This document shows, piece after piece, positions 25,700 to 34,566 of a stretch of DNA of 64,000 nt. Source of the DNA: Microcoleus sp. EPA2. Lineage in GTDB: Bacteria; Cyanobacteriota; Cyanobacteriia; Cyanobacteriales; Microcoleaceae. Position 1 is the stretch's first letter, and every line of letters begins with the position of its first letter. The translations under genes were made by a program, and so were the position numbers. The stretch spans positions 51,896 through 115,895 of the forward strand of contig JAHRFD010000019.1 of NCBI GenBank assembly GCA_020882975.1. The letters are read 5' to 3'. Under the pieces are notes generated by a model that was not told the DNA's origin, ran no database searches, and saw only the letters and a list, made by a program, of their open reading frames with translations.

Positions 25700-26421
25700 G
25701 CTGCTACTAGCGGAAGTTCGCAGCGAATACCTTCCTCAATTTGGAGCCGATCGCAATTGTAGTCTTCGGCAAGTTCATCGATGGAATCCCCAGCTTTGTA
25801 ACGTTCCGCCAGCATAGCTGTGGGAATGCCAGTTCCAGCTAAAACTGGGCGGCCAAAGGAGATTCTGGGGTCAATCATCACTGTTTTAGGTTCGTCGGCA
25901 CCTGGTAGTTTCGTGAAAGGGTAGAGTTTGAGGGGTAATCCAGCTTCATCTCGTACAATGCGATCGAAATAAGTTTTTAGAATCTGTCTTGCTTCCTGTT
26001 CCCTGTCGGATGCTGCAAGCTTCTGTCCGAATCTCTTAAACAAAAGAGCTATTCCCTCGATTTGAAACTCAATTCCACCGTATAATTGAGGAGTCGAAAG
26101 ATGATCGTTGATGTAGTCGAGTTCAGTGCTAAGTTGTTTTCGGGAGAAGCCAGTAGCCTTAAAAATGGCAATCAAGACATGAACCTCTACCAAATTTGTG
26201 AAAGAAAGTAGTGTAGTTTTGGACTGGGGAAGCAGTTCAAAATTTTGGGGGTGAGGTAACTTAATCAGTGGCTCAAAGAAGCGCTTTTCCGCTTTTGTTT
26301 TCGAGAACCAGCCACCAACCCAATCTCGCAACCTATCCTTCCGCAGCCTGAGATATTGCGCTGCTTGAGGGATAGAATATATAGGAATGTCGCGCGGATC
26401 GAAGTTGTTAGTATCAAGCAT
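25696..26421 (-). CDS. DUF433-domain antitoxin-like protein
   Basis: 241 residues. The C-terminal DUF433 domain is clear: DPRISFGRPVLAGTGIPTAMLAERYKAGDSIDELAEDYNCDRLQIEEGIRCE, a MerR-like HTH for autorepression. The N-terminal part (YSIPQAAQYLRLRKDRLRDWVGG) resembles another HTH of the excisionase type. The longer N terminus compared with ~75-residue DUF433 antitoxins fits the extended cyanobacterial version. First gene of a two-gene unit. Confidence 0.82.
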   Translation of the reverse strand: MLDTNNFDPRDIPIYSIPQAAQYLRLRKDRLRDWVGGWFSKTKAEKRFFEPLIKLPHPQNFELLPQSKTTLLSFTNLVEVHVLIAIFKATGFSRKQLSTELDYINDHLSTPQLYGGIEFQIEGIALLFKRFGQKLAASDREQEARQILKTYFDRIVRDEAGLPLKLYPFTKLPGADEPKTVMIDPRISFGRPVLAGTGIPTAMLAERYKAGDSIDELAEDYNCDRLQIEEGIRCELPLVAA

Positions 26422-26568
26422 AGCAGTTGTCCTAATCCTAAATACTTATATATTTGCACAGTTCGCGGGCGATCGCAAAAATCTCTTCAATTCAATACCC
26501 AGATACCCGACTTCTCAAAGAAATCGGGTATCTACAGCCACCTAACTAACTCTTAAAATCCCTAAAAA

Positions 26569-27666
26569 CTACTTATTTTTCTGCTGAGTCTTAGCTTGTT
26601 CGATCGCAATTTCCTTCACAGCCTGAAACGAATTCAAATTCGATGCACCTTCAATCGCCTTCACCGCCAAATCTTGCACCTGTTTCAACGCAGAATCCAA
26701 TTGTTTCGACAAACTAGCAATCCGAGACTCTTGATTTTGAATAGTCTGCAACATACCTTGGATTTGCAGTTCATAATTTTGCCTTTGTCCTTCCAAATCT
26801 TTAGCAAACAAATCCGCCTTCACTTTAGCTTGATAATTGCCGATGTTCCGACCATTATCTTTACCATTCTTGATATTAGCTTCCAGTTCTTTCGGAAAAG
26901 CTTCCACCTTTGCTTTCACCTCAGCATAAAGTTTTTCCCGTTCCGCAATAGATTTCTCCCGTTCCGCCCACTGTTTCTCCTGTTCCTGCTTAAATTCTTC
27001 GATTTCTTTGTACAGCCTTTGCTGGCGCTGTTCATATTCTTCGATATCCAGATTGCGCTGAAGCTCCAAATCATAATCATACAACTCTTCATCCCGATCG
27101 CGAATTTTTTGCTCGCTATCATTCCGTTCTTGAACTGCTAAGGCTTGCAGTTGTTGCTCTTTTTCCCAAGCTTTGCGTAATTCCAGGAGTTCCTGTTCAA
27201 TAGTTTCTCGCTGTTGGCTGATTTCTTCAGTAAATGTTTTCGCACTTTCTTCGTATTCTTGGATTAAATTATCCAGGGTGTCTTCCGCAACATCTTCTAA
27301 ACTGTGCAACTCTTGCAGTTGTTGAACTTCCTCACCCACATTCCGCCGCAATTCCTCCAGTTTAGACGCTTCGGAGGTCAGTTTTTCAGACAATTCGCTG
27401 ACCGCACCACCGAAGCCAAATTGCAGTAAAATTAAATTGTCGATCGTAGCCTGCATTTTTTGTTGAGTTTGAGTTAAAACCATTGGTTTATTTACCTCGC
27501 TAATAGCTTTGTCTGGAACTACAGTTTGCTTTTGAGAAACATTGACAGGTGGGGTTTTATTAACCTGCTTCACTTGCAATTCCAAAGCAGCCTTAGCTTC
27601 TGATGCTTCTTTGTATGCTTCCAAAATTTCAGCCTTGGTACTCTTATCACTTACTTTTTTGTTCAC
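26569..27666 (-). CDS. Long coiled-coil protein A of unknown cassette
   Basis: 365 residues, almost entirely charged coiled coil between about residues 75 and 345 (TSEASKLEELRRNVGEEVQQLQELHSL, EYEQRQQRLYKEIEEF). A weakly conserved hydrophobic patch (ATIDNLILLQFGFGGAVSELSEKL) lies near residue 80. It is a paralogue of the next gene: both share IDNxxxxxLxFG--xSxLSEKL, SKLDELKR/SKLEELRR, RKxWEKEQQ and a C-terminal QVQDLAxKA. Last gene of a five-gene minus-strand cluster. No enzymatic motif; a scaffold or filament role is conceivable. Confidence 0.75.
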   Translation of the reverse strand: MNKKVSDKSTKAEILEAYKEASEAKAALELQVKQVNKTPPVNVSQKQTVVPDKAISEVNKPMVLTQTQQKMQATIDNLILLQFGFGGAVSELSEKLTSEASKLEELRRNVGEEVQQLQELHSLEDVAEDTLDNLIQEYEESAKTFTEEISQQRETIEQELLELRKAWEKEQQLQALAVQERNDSEQKIRDRDEELYDYDLELQRNLDIEEYEQRQQRLYKEIEEFKQEQEKQWAEREKSIAEREKLYAEVKAKVEAFPKELEANIKNGKDNGRNIGNYQAKVKADLFAKDLEGQRQNYELQIQGMLQTIQNQESRIASLSKQLDSALKQVQDLAVKAIEGASNLNSFQAVKEIAIEQAKTQQKNK

Positions 27667-27722
27667 AACTTTTCATCTCCTAATAATTGGGCAATTTTTG
27701 CTGAATTTAACTTCAAATTCTT

Positions 27723-27768
27723 AGTCCGCCTCCGCGGACTTCACTTGTGTAGTCGCGGTTTAAACCGC
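27723..27768. repeat. Two-hairpin element between the coiled-coil genes
   Basis: AGTCCGC-CTCC-GCGGACT (27723-27740) is followed after CACTTGTGTAGTC by GCGGTTTAAACCGC (27755-27768). The combination of an AGTCC hairpin with a TTTAAA-centred palindrome is also seen in the larger elements near 61.0 and 62.5 kb. Confidence 0.65.
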
Positions 27769-27782
27769 CGAAGTTCTAATCT

Positions 27783-28760
27783 TTAAGCTTTAGTAGCAAA
27801 AGCTTTCATTGCCAAATCTTGCGCTTGCTTCATCGTAGCTTGCAGTTGCGCCGAAATTTCCGCAATTTGTTCAGTTTTTCGCCCAATAGTCTGCTGCAAA
27901 GATTGCACTTTCAATTCATATCCCTGCTTAGTTCCTTCCCATTCTTTATCCACTAAATCTGCTTTGACTTTAGCTTCGCGGGAAACCTCTTGAATCGCTT
28001 CTTCTTTGGCTTTGATATAAGCCTGTTTGAGTTCTTCTTCAAATCCGGCTGCTTTAGTTTGATTCTTTTCAAACTCAGATTGATTGTCACTCAGGACTTG
28101 TTCACGTTCTACCCAATTCTTGTCTTTTTCGCGGGTATATTGCTGCAATTCTCGTTCTAGTTTGCGTTTCTTTTCTTCGTATTCGTCAGTTTCAATTTTG
28201 CGAGTGCGTTCCAATTCGTAGCGATAATCGGCTGCTTCCTCTTGACGTTCTTTGAGTATTAGAGCAGTTTGTTCGGCAACTGCTACGTCGAATTCTTGTT
28301 GTTCTTTTTCCCAAATTTTGCGTTTTTGAAGCCTGTCTTTTTCGATAACTTCGTGCTGAAGGGCTGCACTTTGCTCTAAGGCTGTTATTTTCTCTTGGTG
28401 TTCTTGGGTTAAAATATAGAGTGCATCTGCTACAACTCGGATTTGCTGCAATTGTTGCAATTGTGCTGTTTCTATTTCAATGGCGCGCTTTAATTCATCT
28501 AATTTTGATGATTCCGTATTTAATTTTTCCGAAAGTCCGCTGATGATGTTACCAAAATCTAATTGCAAATCCGCTAAGCCTTTGACAATACTGTCAATTG
28601 TATAGGTAGAAGCGACTTCGAGGAGTTGTTGGTTTTTGGCTTTTTCGGCTGACTGTTCTTTCGTTTCTACCTTCGATTCAATCTTTTTTCTTTCCGCTAT
28701 AATTTGCTGAAAATTTTGCTGGATTTTGGCTTTGCTTTCTTTGGCTGTTCCTAGTGTCAT
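27783..28760 (-). CDS. Long coiled-coil protein B of unknown cassette
   Basis: 325 residues, mostly coiled coil (residues about 85-320), with the same layout as the 365-residue neighbour: FGNIISGLSEKLNTESSKLDELKRAIEIE, KRKIWEKEQQEFDVAVAEQ, YEEKKRKLERELQQYTREKDKNWVEREQ, AKVKADLVDKEWEG and a C-terminal QAQDLAMKAFATKA. The two are tandem paralogues, so a heteromer is plausible. Starts 55 nt after the previous gene's end. No known family. Confidence 0.75.
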   Translation of the reverse strand: MTLGTAKESKAKIQQNFQQIIAERKKIESKVETKEQSAEKAKNQQLLEVASTYTIDSIVKGLADLQLDFGNIISGLSEKLNTESSKLDELKRAIEIETAQLQQLQQIRVVADALYILTQEHQEKITALEQSAALQHEVIEKDRLQKRKIWEKEQQEFDVAVAEQTALILKERQEEAADYRYELERTRKIETDEYEEKKRKLERELQQYTREKDKNWVEREQVLSDNQSEFEKNQTKAAGFEEELKQAYIKAKEEAIQEVSREAKVKADLVDKEWEGTKQGYELKVQSLQQTIGRKTEQIAEISAQLQATMKQAQDLAMKAFATKA

Positions 28761-28815
28761 AATGCTGGTTTCTCCTGATTCTAATTTTTATTTCTGTGTG
28801 TACAGAGGTGTTTAG

Positions 28816-29184
28816 CTATCCTAACTTGCGGAGTTTGGTAAGGAGAGTTTGGTATTTTTGAACTGCATCCGGTTTGGGTTCTAGATTTTCGCCTCCTAAA
28901 GTTTTGAGAATTTCCAAACAGCGCCCGCAGCGCTTCCCTTCCCGGCAAGTACACTCGTCAATTATACTCAAAAGTTTGCCTGTTAGCAATTGATTCTGGA
29001 CCAATAAAGCTTGGTAATTTTGCTGGATAGATTCTGTAACTAAAGTCATGTGTTGGCACATTTCTGTGAGACTTTCAATGTCGTTTATAGAATCGGCTCG
29101 AATTTGTTCTATCAGCTCTAAATTTGCTCTCAAACGGCTCTCTATCAGATGCGATGGGTTTTGGATGTTCGTTATTTTCGGCAT
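28816..29184 (-). CDS. Small helical protein with Cys cluster
   Basis: 122 residues. Helical N-terminal half (LIESRLRANLELIEQIRADSINDIESL), then CTCREGKRCGRCLEIL at about residues 78-93, four cysteines in a C-x-C-x5-C-x2-C spacing that could bind zinc. It lies 55 nt upstream of coiled-coil gene B and 61 nt downstream of the 233-residue gene, so it is part of the same operon. No family recognised. Confidence 0.7.
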   Translation of the reverse strand: MPKITNIQNPSHLIESRLRANLELIEQIRADSINDIESLTEMCQHMTLVTESIQQNYQALLVQNQLLTGKLLSIIDECTCREGKRCGRCLEILKTLGGENLEPKPDAVQKYQTLLTKLRKLG

Positions 29185-29245
29185 CGGTTAAAATTAGTAA
29201 TAATCTAGGGAAAGGGCGAGATATAATCGCGCCCTTTCCCTAGAT

Positions 29246-29947
29246 TTAGAACAAGTCGGCAGTTGATTTATCTTGGGCTGCTGGCAGTGAGATAGCGCCG
29301 TTAGAGTTCAAAGAAAGGGCATCATTTTCACCGTTAGCATGGGCTGCCATCAAACAGGCAACTTCCTGGGGAGGGAGATTGTCCAAACAGATCATTTGCC
29401 GCGTTCCTTCCAAATCTATCATCCGAGATTGATTGCTCATATCGGACAATACTGCGGCGGCTTGGTCAATGATTCCCCAGTCTTTGCGCTCAATCCAAGA
29501 CCATTTTAAGCTGTAGTAATTGATTGGTTTTACTACTCCGCTATCATCTGGTTTTTGACCGGAATGTTTGGTAAATTCGGGAATGAAGATACCTGTAGCT
29601 GGCTCTACTCCGCGAGATTGAACGGAGGCAACTAAGCGATTAAAATCGTTCAGACTGCGGTTTTTGATGTATGTTACCATCACAACTCCTTGCGGTAGTT
29701 CGCCAGTTTCGGCGACAAACCAGAGTTGACCCCAAAGTGTGTGGGAAGTTTGACCTAAACTGCCGAAGAATTTGGAGAATTTGAGGATTGTCATGGAGCA
29801 TTTACTACCATAATCGGTATCGCCGATTGTCCACTGTCCGCTTTGACAATTGTTACGAACGGCGATGGGAATTTCTGGTACGAGTAAAGCGTTGGTAGGT
29901 TTAGCTCCAAATACTGAAAATACTGGTCTTTCTTGTGTTTTAGTCAT
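29246..29947 (-). CDS. Hypothetical protein of the coiled-coil cassette
   Basis: 233 residues, soluble, rich in beta-type patterns (GQWTIGDTDYGSKCSMTILKFSKFFGSL, GQLWFVAETGELPQGVVMVTYIKNRSL). The C terminus ends in an acidic-hydrophobic tail (DKSTADLF), loosely like the protein-docking tails of single-strand DNA-binding proteins, but no OB-fold signature can be claimed. Second gene of the operon. Function unknown. Confidence 0.7.
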   Translation of the reverse strand: MTKTQERPVFSVFGAKPTNALLVPEIPIAVRNNCQSGQWTIGDTDYGSKCSMTILKFSKFFGSLGQTSHTLWGQLWFVAETGELPQGVVMVTYIKNRSLNDFNRLVASVQSRGVEPATGIFIPEFTKHSGQKPDDSGVVKPINYYSLKWSWIERKDWGIIDQAAAVLSDMSNQSRMIDLEGTRQMICLDNLPPQEVACLMAAHANGENDALSLNSNGAISLPAAQDKSTADLF

Positions 29948-29979
29948 TGTCTTTTCCTTTAATTATTGATTGACAGCAA

Positions 29980-30016
29980 ATTGGGCATTGGGAATCGGGC
30001 ATTGGGCATTGGGAAT
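29980..30016. repeat. Short heptanucleotide array (ATTGGGC/A)
   Basis: Five ATTGGGC, ATTGGGA or ATCGGGC units in the spacer between the first two genes of the cassette. Confidence 0.8.
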
Positions 30017-30052
30017 AGTTTCTTCCTTCTTTCTTCTTCCTTCTTCCTTCAA

Positions 30053-30319
30053 TTACCTAATGAGATGTTTGGCTTTTTTTGGTTCGGGATATGTGTATTC
30101 CAGCATCGCTTCTTGCTGAGCTTTAATTATCCGCAGCGCAGCGAGTAAATGCTCTAACATTTCTAGGTGGGCTGGGGTGAAGTGGATGCTGAAGCCTTCG
30201 CCATCCCTTGCATAACCCGGACAAACAAGTGAGGCCGAGTTTTGTTCTTCGTGGGTGGCGATGTATAGCCAGTCGTCGTCTTCTAGCTTGTAATGGGTGT
30301 CTGTCCAGGTTCTCAGCAT
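30053..30319 (-). CDS. Small hypothetical protein, first gene of the coiled-coil cassette
   Basis: 88 residues: a Trp/Tyr/Asp-rich N terminus (WTDTHYKLEDDDWLYIATHEEQNSASLVCPGYA) and a helix AHLEMLEHLLAALRIIKAQQEAML. A strong AAGGAGG Shine-Dalgarno sequence precedes the ATG at 30319. It is divergent from the XRE regulator, with three operator-like repeats in the spacer. No family recognised. Confidence 0.65.
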   Translation of the reverse strand: MLRTWTDTHYKLEDDDWLYIATHEEQNSASLVCPGYARDGEGFSIHFTPAHLEMLEHLLAALRIIKAQQEAMLEYTYPEPKKAKHLIR

Positions 30320-30460
30320 TGGCTATCTGTTCCTCCTTGTTTTCTCAGTACAAGCGTTTTGACCGATCGCACTTCTGATTGTTTTGACAATTCACTGGCT
30401 GTATCTAGCGTGTTTTGTCTTCGGTTTTGGGCTTTTGACTCTACCTGTATGGTTTTTTTT

Positions 30461-30539
30461 GTTGATTAAACCGTCAACTAAACTTAGTTTAGCCTATGTT
30501 GATTTTCCCGTCAAGTGCTTTGTTGAATTTTTCATCAAA
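30461..30539. promoter_or_regulatory. Three operator-like inverted repeats TTGA-N8-TCAA
   Basis: Sites at 30461-30478 (GTTGATTAAACCGTCAAC, fully symmetric ends), 30498-30515 (GTTGATTTTCCCGTCAAG) and 30522-30539 (GTTGAATTTTTCATCAAA). All share the exact TTGA-N8-TCAA layout in the spacer between the cassette and the XRE gene. They are the likely binding sites of the adjacent XRE repressor and could control both directions. Confidence 0.7.
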
Positions 30540-30573
30540 ACAGGCTAGAATGCTTGGAGGGAGGCGAAAAACC

Positions 30574-30909
30574 GTGGAACAGACATTAGAACAGACCTTT
30601 GGAAGACTCATCCGTCAAGCTCGCAAGGACAAAGGATTCTCACAACGTGAGCTAGCGGCTATGCTAAGTGTGGATTTTACATATTTATCGAAGTTGGAGA
30701 ACGATCGCGCGGATTATGCCCCGAAAGAGGAGGTAATCCGATCGCTAGCACGGAATCTAGACATCAATGAGGAGGAACTAATTTTCTTGGCGGGTAGACT
30801 GCCACAGCAGTACGAAGCTTTGCTGAAGCAGAATCCGAAGGAAATGCAGGCTCTTTTCCGGCGGATGCAAGAAAATCCCGATTGGCTGAAAAATTCTTTG
30901 CAACCGTAA
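30574..30909 (+). CDS. XRE-family HTH repressor of an ImmA/IrrE switch
   Basis: 111 residues from GTG 30574, chosen because GGAGGGAGG lies 10 nt upstream; the in-frame ATG at 30496 would start inside operator 2. The HTH is LIRQARKDKGFSQRELAAMLSVDFTYLSKLENDRADYAPKEEVIRSLARNL, typical XRE text. The tail (QQYEALLKQNPKEMQALFRRMQENPDWL) resembles repressors cleaved by ImmA/IrrE partners. 15 bp upstream of that partner gene. Confidence 0.88.
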   Translation: MEQTLEQTFGRLIRQARKDKGFSQRELAAMLSVDFTYLSKLENDRADYAPKEEVIRSLARNLDINEEELIFLAGRLPQQYEALLKQNPKEMQALFRRMQENPDWLKNSLQP

Positions 30910-30924
30910 GAGAGGGCTCTCAAA

Positions 30925-31614
30925 GTGAGTATCTTTAAGCCGTATTGCTTCTACCCCAAAGAATCGATCGAGGGTTTGGCAAATGACATTCTGATGCAAA
31001 TGCAAAAAACCCGAAATTTTGCTCCGAGATGGCCTTTTGAGGCGACAATGGTGGCTGATTTCCTGGATTTAGGAGTAGTTTGGGACTGGATTGAACCTGA
31101 TGAAGAGGGTGCGATCGCTGCGAGAATTTTGCCGCAGCAACGGTTAATTGAAATCAACGAACAGATTTTGGCAAAGCCGTCTGGATTCATCGAATCTACC
31201 ATCGCCCACGAAATTGGACACTGGGTGCTGCACATCAATCAAGACGCAGCAGACGGTGATGTGGAACCGTTGGAGTTAAATTTGGACAACGGGGGAAACA
31301 GGGCGCAGGATGTGGAGGAACCGTTTGTATGTCGGGGTGCGAGTGCTGATACCAAAATTGCATCGATCGAATGGCAAGCACAATATTTTGCCAGTTGTTT
31401 GTTGATGCCACGAGGTATTTTGGAGGATAAAAGACAGGGACGGGATTTAACTAAATGGTCGCATTTATACAAAATGAGGGATGAGTTGGGAGTGAGTATT
31501 TCCAATTTGACTAATCGTTTGCAAGAGTTTGGTTGGATTTATATTCCGAAGGGAACTCGCGAGATTTATGCGGGGAAGGATGTGGCGAATGCACAGCAGC
31601 GGTTGTTTGGTTGA
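30925..31614 (+). CDS. ImmA/IrrE family zinc metallopeptidase
   Basis: 229 residues from GTG 30925. The zinc motif HEIGHW (TIAHEIGHWVLHINQ) is at about residues 94-99, and the later QAQYFASCLLMPRGIL is the second typical block with the downstream ligand region. ImmA/IrrE peptidases cut a cognate XRE repressor in response to a stress or cell-state signal. The gene follows the XRE gene by 15 bp, so the pair is a self-contained derepression switch. Confidence 0.9.
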   Translation: MSIFKPYCFYPKESIEGLANDILMQMQKTRNFAPRWPFEATMVADFLDLGVVWDWIEPDEEGAIAARILPQQRLIEINEQILAKPSGFIESTIAHEIGHWVLHINQDAADGDVEPLELNLDNGGNRAQDVEEPFVCRGASADTKIASIEWQAQYFASCLLMPRGILEDKRQGRDLTKWSHLYKMRDELGVSISNLTNRLQEFGWIYIPKGTREIYAGKDVANAQQRLFG

Positions 31615-31698
31615 TGTTTTTTACGGTTGTTTTTGAAGGATTTAACCGCAGAGGGCACAGAGGACACAGAGAAGAAGAGAGAGGACTAACATGAAGCC

Positions 31699-33003
31699 AT
31701 GCTAACCGAATTTACCCTCGCCAACTTCAAAAGTTACAGTACAAGCCGATTACCCCTTGGATCGCTAACCGTACTAATCGGAGCCAATGCCGCAGGCAAA
31801 AGTAACGCCCTTGAAGGTTTGCGCTTTCTGTCGTGGCTAGCACAAGGGCAAAAACTCTCCAGCATTCAATATGCCGTGAATAGTGCAGAGCGTGTTGTAC
31901 GCGGTCGAGTAAATGACTTGTGCCATCGGGGAGAGTCAAATTTTACCATCGGTTGCCGTTTGGACTCAACAGAATGGAACCAACTTGACATCACCCTAAA
32001 TGTGCGTGACGGAGAACTGCACATTAGTAATGAGCGAATCATTAACTCAACAAGTCAAGTCCCGCTATATGACTTAGATCGGCCTTCTCAAGGAGTAGGG
32101 ACTGATGTTGGTGTGGCCTATAACAACTTTACAAGAGGGAAGAACAAGCCACGAATAACGTGCAGCGATCAAATGGCTATATTCGTGCAATTAGACACTT
32201 CTGCCCATTTCGATCCAAAGTACCCCAAATCCCAAAAAAGCATTCCTCAAACCGTCCGCGAATATCAACGAGTTTTACAAAATATCCTATTTTTAGATCC
32301 CGTCCCCCCCAGAATGCGCGAGTACAGTTTCAAATCTGATAAGCGATTACAAGAAGATGGCACAAATCTTTCCAGCGTTTTGTATCGATTGTGGGAGAAC
32401 CAAGCCGAAAATCAACAGGCAATTCTCAACTTTATCCAGAGTTTACCAGAACAGGCTATAGATGGGCTAGATTTCCTTTTCGGCCCACGGGATGAAGTCA
32501 TGGTGCGACTAGCAGAAACCTTTGGCAATACCCGCACCTATTGTGATGCCGCATTGTTATCTGATGGTACTTTGCGAGTTTTGGCGATCGCCGCTGCTAT
32601 GCTATCAGCACCCGTTGGCAGTTTAGTCGTCATCGAGGAAATCGACAACGGCGTTCATCCCAACCGCGCCAAGCATTTACTCGCCAGCATCCGAGATATT
32701 GCCGAGAGGCGTAAATTACGAGTGCTGCTTTCTACCCACAACCCAGCCTTAATGGATGCCTTACCCGATGCTGCCCTGGGTGATGTAGTGTTTTGTTACC
32801 GCAATCCAGAGGCAGGAGATAGCCGCCTGGTACGGCTTGGGGAGATGTACGATTTTCCTAGTCTGATATCTCAGGGGCCGCTCGGTCAACTGGTAACTGC
32901 TGGGATAGTCGATCGATTCGTCAAATCGCCACACACCGCTGAAGACAGAAAACAGCAAGCTATGGCATGGCTGTCTCGGTTACAGGAGTACGGCAATGAG
33001 TAG
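31699..33003 (+). CDS. AAA family ATPase (AAA_21 / RecF-SMC-like)
   Basis: 434 residues. LTEFTLANFKSYSTSRLPLGSLTVLIGANAAGKSN gives Walker A (GANAAGKSN, about 28-36); LRVLAIAAAML is followed by Walker B VVIEEIDNGVHPNRA and the switch His in LLSTHNPALMDALP. Overlaps the PIN-like gene by 8 nt, so the two are translationally coupled. ATPase-nuclease pairs of this type are common in defence islands. An upstream spacer segment (31639-31685) resembles a dispersed repeat. Confidence 0.85.
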   Translation: MLTEFTLANFKSYSTSRLPLGSLTVLIGANAAGKSNALEGLRFLSWLAQGQKLSSIQYAVNSAERVVRGRVNDLCHRGESNFTIGCRLDSTEWNQLDITLNVRDGELHISNERIINSTSQVPLYDLDRPSQGVGTDVGVAYNNFTRGKNKPRITCSDQMAIFVQLDTSAHFDPKYPKSQKSIPQTVREYQRVLQNILFLDPVPPRMREYSFKSDKRLQEDGTNLSSVLYRLWENQAENQQAILNFIQSLPEQAIDGLDFLFGPRDEVMVRLAETFGNTRTYCDAALLSDGTLRVLAIAAAMLSAPVGSLVVIEEIDNGVHPNRAKHLLASIRDIAERRKLRVLLSTHNPALMDALPDAALGDVVFCYRNPEAGDSRLVRLGEMYDFPSLISQGPLGQLVTAGIVDRFVKSPHTAEDRKQQAMAWLSRLQEYGNE

Positions 33004-33475
33004 TATCTGCCTGATAGATACCAGCATATTCCTCGAAATACTCAACGTTCCCAACTATAATCAGCATAGAGCATCAGTTCTCGAAGATTTTAAGACTTAT
33101 TCTCAAGCTGGCTGTACTTTTCTGTTACCGATGGCAACGATACTCGAAACAGGGAACCACATCGCCCAAAACGGGGACGGCACAATGCGAAGGAAAACGG
33201 CCATACGTTTTGTTGAACAAGTTAAAGCTGCATTCACAGGCGAAGCTCCCTGGAAACCTACTACATTCCCGAACACCGAAGAGATATTGCTATGGATTGA
33301 CCAATTTCCGGATCTGGCTGGTAAAAACAAAGCACCTCTTAAATTAGAAGGAACAAGCTTCGGGGATCTCAGCATCATTCAGGAATTTCATAAGTCCTGT
33401 AATTTTTTTAAAATGAGTGAAGTTTTCATTTGGTCACTAGATGGCGACTTAAAAAATTATCACAAAATGCCATAA
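32996..33475 (+). CDS. PIN-like putative nuclease partner of the AAA ATPase
   Basis: 159 residues. SICLIDTSIFLEILNVP carries the first conserved Asp of PIN domains. FLLPMATILETGNHI supplies the conserved Glu, and GTSFGDLSIIQEF and SLDGDLKNY provide further acidic residues near the C terminus. The start codon lies inside the ATPase gene. Probable RNase or DNase effector regulated by the ATPase (inference). Confidence 0.75.
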   Translation: MSSICLIDTSIFLEILNVPNYNQHRASVLEDFKTYSQAGCTFLLPMATILETGNHIAQNGDGTMRRKTAIRFVEQVKAAFTGEAPWKPTTFPNTEEILLWIDQFPDLAGKNKAPLKLEGTSFGDLSIIQEFHKSCNFFKMSEVFIWSLDGDLKNYHKMP

Positions 33476-33638
33476 ATTTATGATAGAGAATTCCCTTCAA
33501 AAATGAGTTCTGAGTTTCGGATTCCGAGTTTAGTAAAAAACTCAAACCTCAAAACTCAAAACTCAAAATTCTCCCAGACTAATAACTGATAAAAACAGTC
33601 GATCGCCTGACACAATGAAGTAGACCTGAGACTATCAA

Positions 33639-34400
33639 TTACCGACCCCGGCGAGGCACCATCGTCTCGATATTGATATTAGCCAGAGGAACACGTTGTG
33701 GAGGAGTAGCAGGCGTTGGCATATTGCGAGCCATACCCAGGTAATTTGCCGGATCTCCAGCTCTGAGCTGCTTCTCTTGAGGCACAAAACGGCGTACAGA
33801 GCTCTGCCAAATGATTTGTGGGAAGCCAAGCTGCGAGCGGTGGTACTCACCGTAGCGAGGAGTCTTCAAGTTAAAGGGTGTCTCCCCTGCAACTCGCTGA
33901 GGCAAGATGCGGCGCTGTTGATAAGGCACTGTATCGTAGCCGAACTTATTCAGGTACTCATCGCTATTGAGCAAGTCGTCAATAAAGCCTTGAGGCCCTT
34001 TATTCGCTACCACGATCGACCAAGCAATCTTTTCGCGCTCGCTGTAAACATCCCGGCCCAAAATGCGCTGAACGCACATTTCGACAAAGCGGTAGTTGCT
34101 GTTAGTTTGATAATTCCGTTCCAAGAAAGGGAACGAAGTTGCCAAACCGCGAATAAAATCCCGCACCGTAATTTGGCCGAACTTGAGTTGCGACTCCAAA
34201 GACTTTTGGCGGTTGCTCTTAAGGATTTGGTGTTCGCTGTAAATCTGGCGATATCCAGCCCAAATCAAATTTTCCATGTCCCCGGACGAGAGCAAATTTT
34301 CGGTTGTGAAAATTCTGGGCTGCTCGTCGCCTCCGACTTCATAACCAGCTACGCGCTGGTTTTGGCTCTTAGGAGCGTAGTTTAACAAAGGAAGCGCCAC
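33639..34400 (-). CDS. cpcG: Phycobilisome rod-core linker polypeptide CpcG
   Basis: 253 residues. N terminus [22 protein letters not shown] and the PBS_linker domain ([73 protein letters not shown]) match CpcG. The C-terminal 80 residues contain the core-attachment region (ERYRQ-like text is replaced by [13 protein letters not shown]). It attaches phycocyanin rods to the allophycocyanin core on the thylakoid surface. Expressed in the same direction as the nearby bilin lyase. Confidence 0.95.
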   Translation of the reverse strand: MALPLLNYAPKSQNQRVAGYEVGGDEQPRIFTTENLLSSGDMENLIWAGYRQIYSEHQILKSNRQKSLESQLKFGQITVRDFIRGLATSFPFLERNYQTNSNYRFVEMCVQRILGRDVYSEREKIAWSIVVANKGPQGFIDDLLNSDEYLNKFGYDTVPYQQRRILPQRVAGETPFNLKTPRYGEYHRSQLGFPQIIWQSSVRRFVPQEKQLRAGDPANYLGMARNMPTPATPPQRVPLANINIETMVPRRGR

Positions 34401-34566
34401 GTTATAATCTCCGTTATCTCAAATTTCAGAAATAGCTGACACTGCGATCGGCCAGCGTAATGCTACAACTAGCCAACATACAGATTAGGGGATTCTCGCG
34501 GTCTAGATCTGATTTTCCTGAATTTTTGCAACAATCTGTAACATTTTTTGACGGTGGAATGCCACA

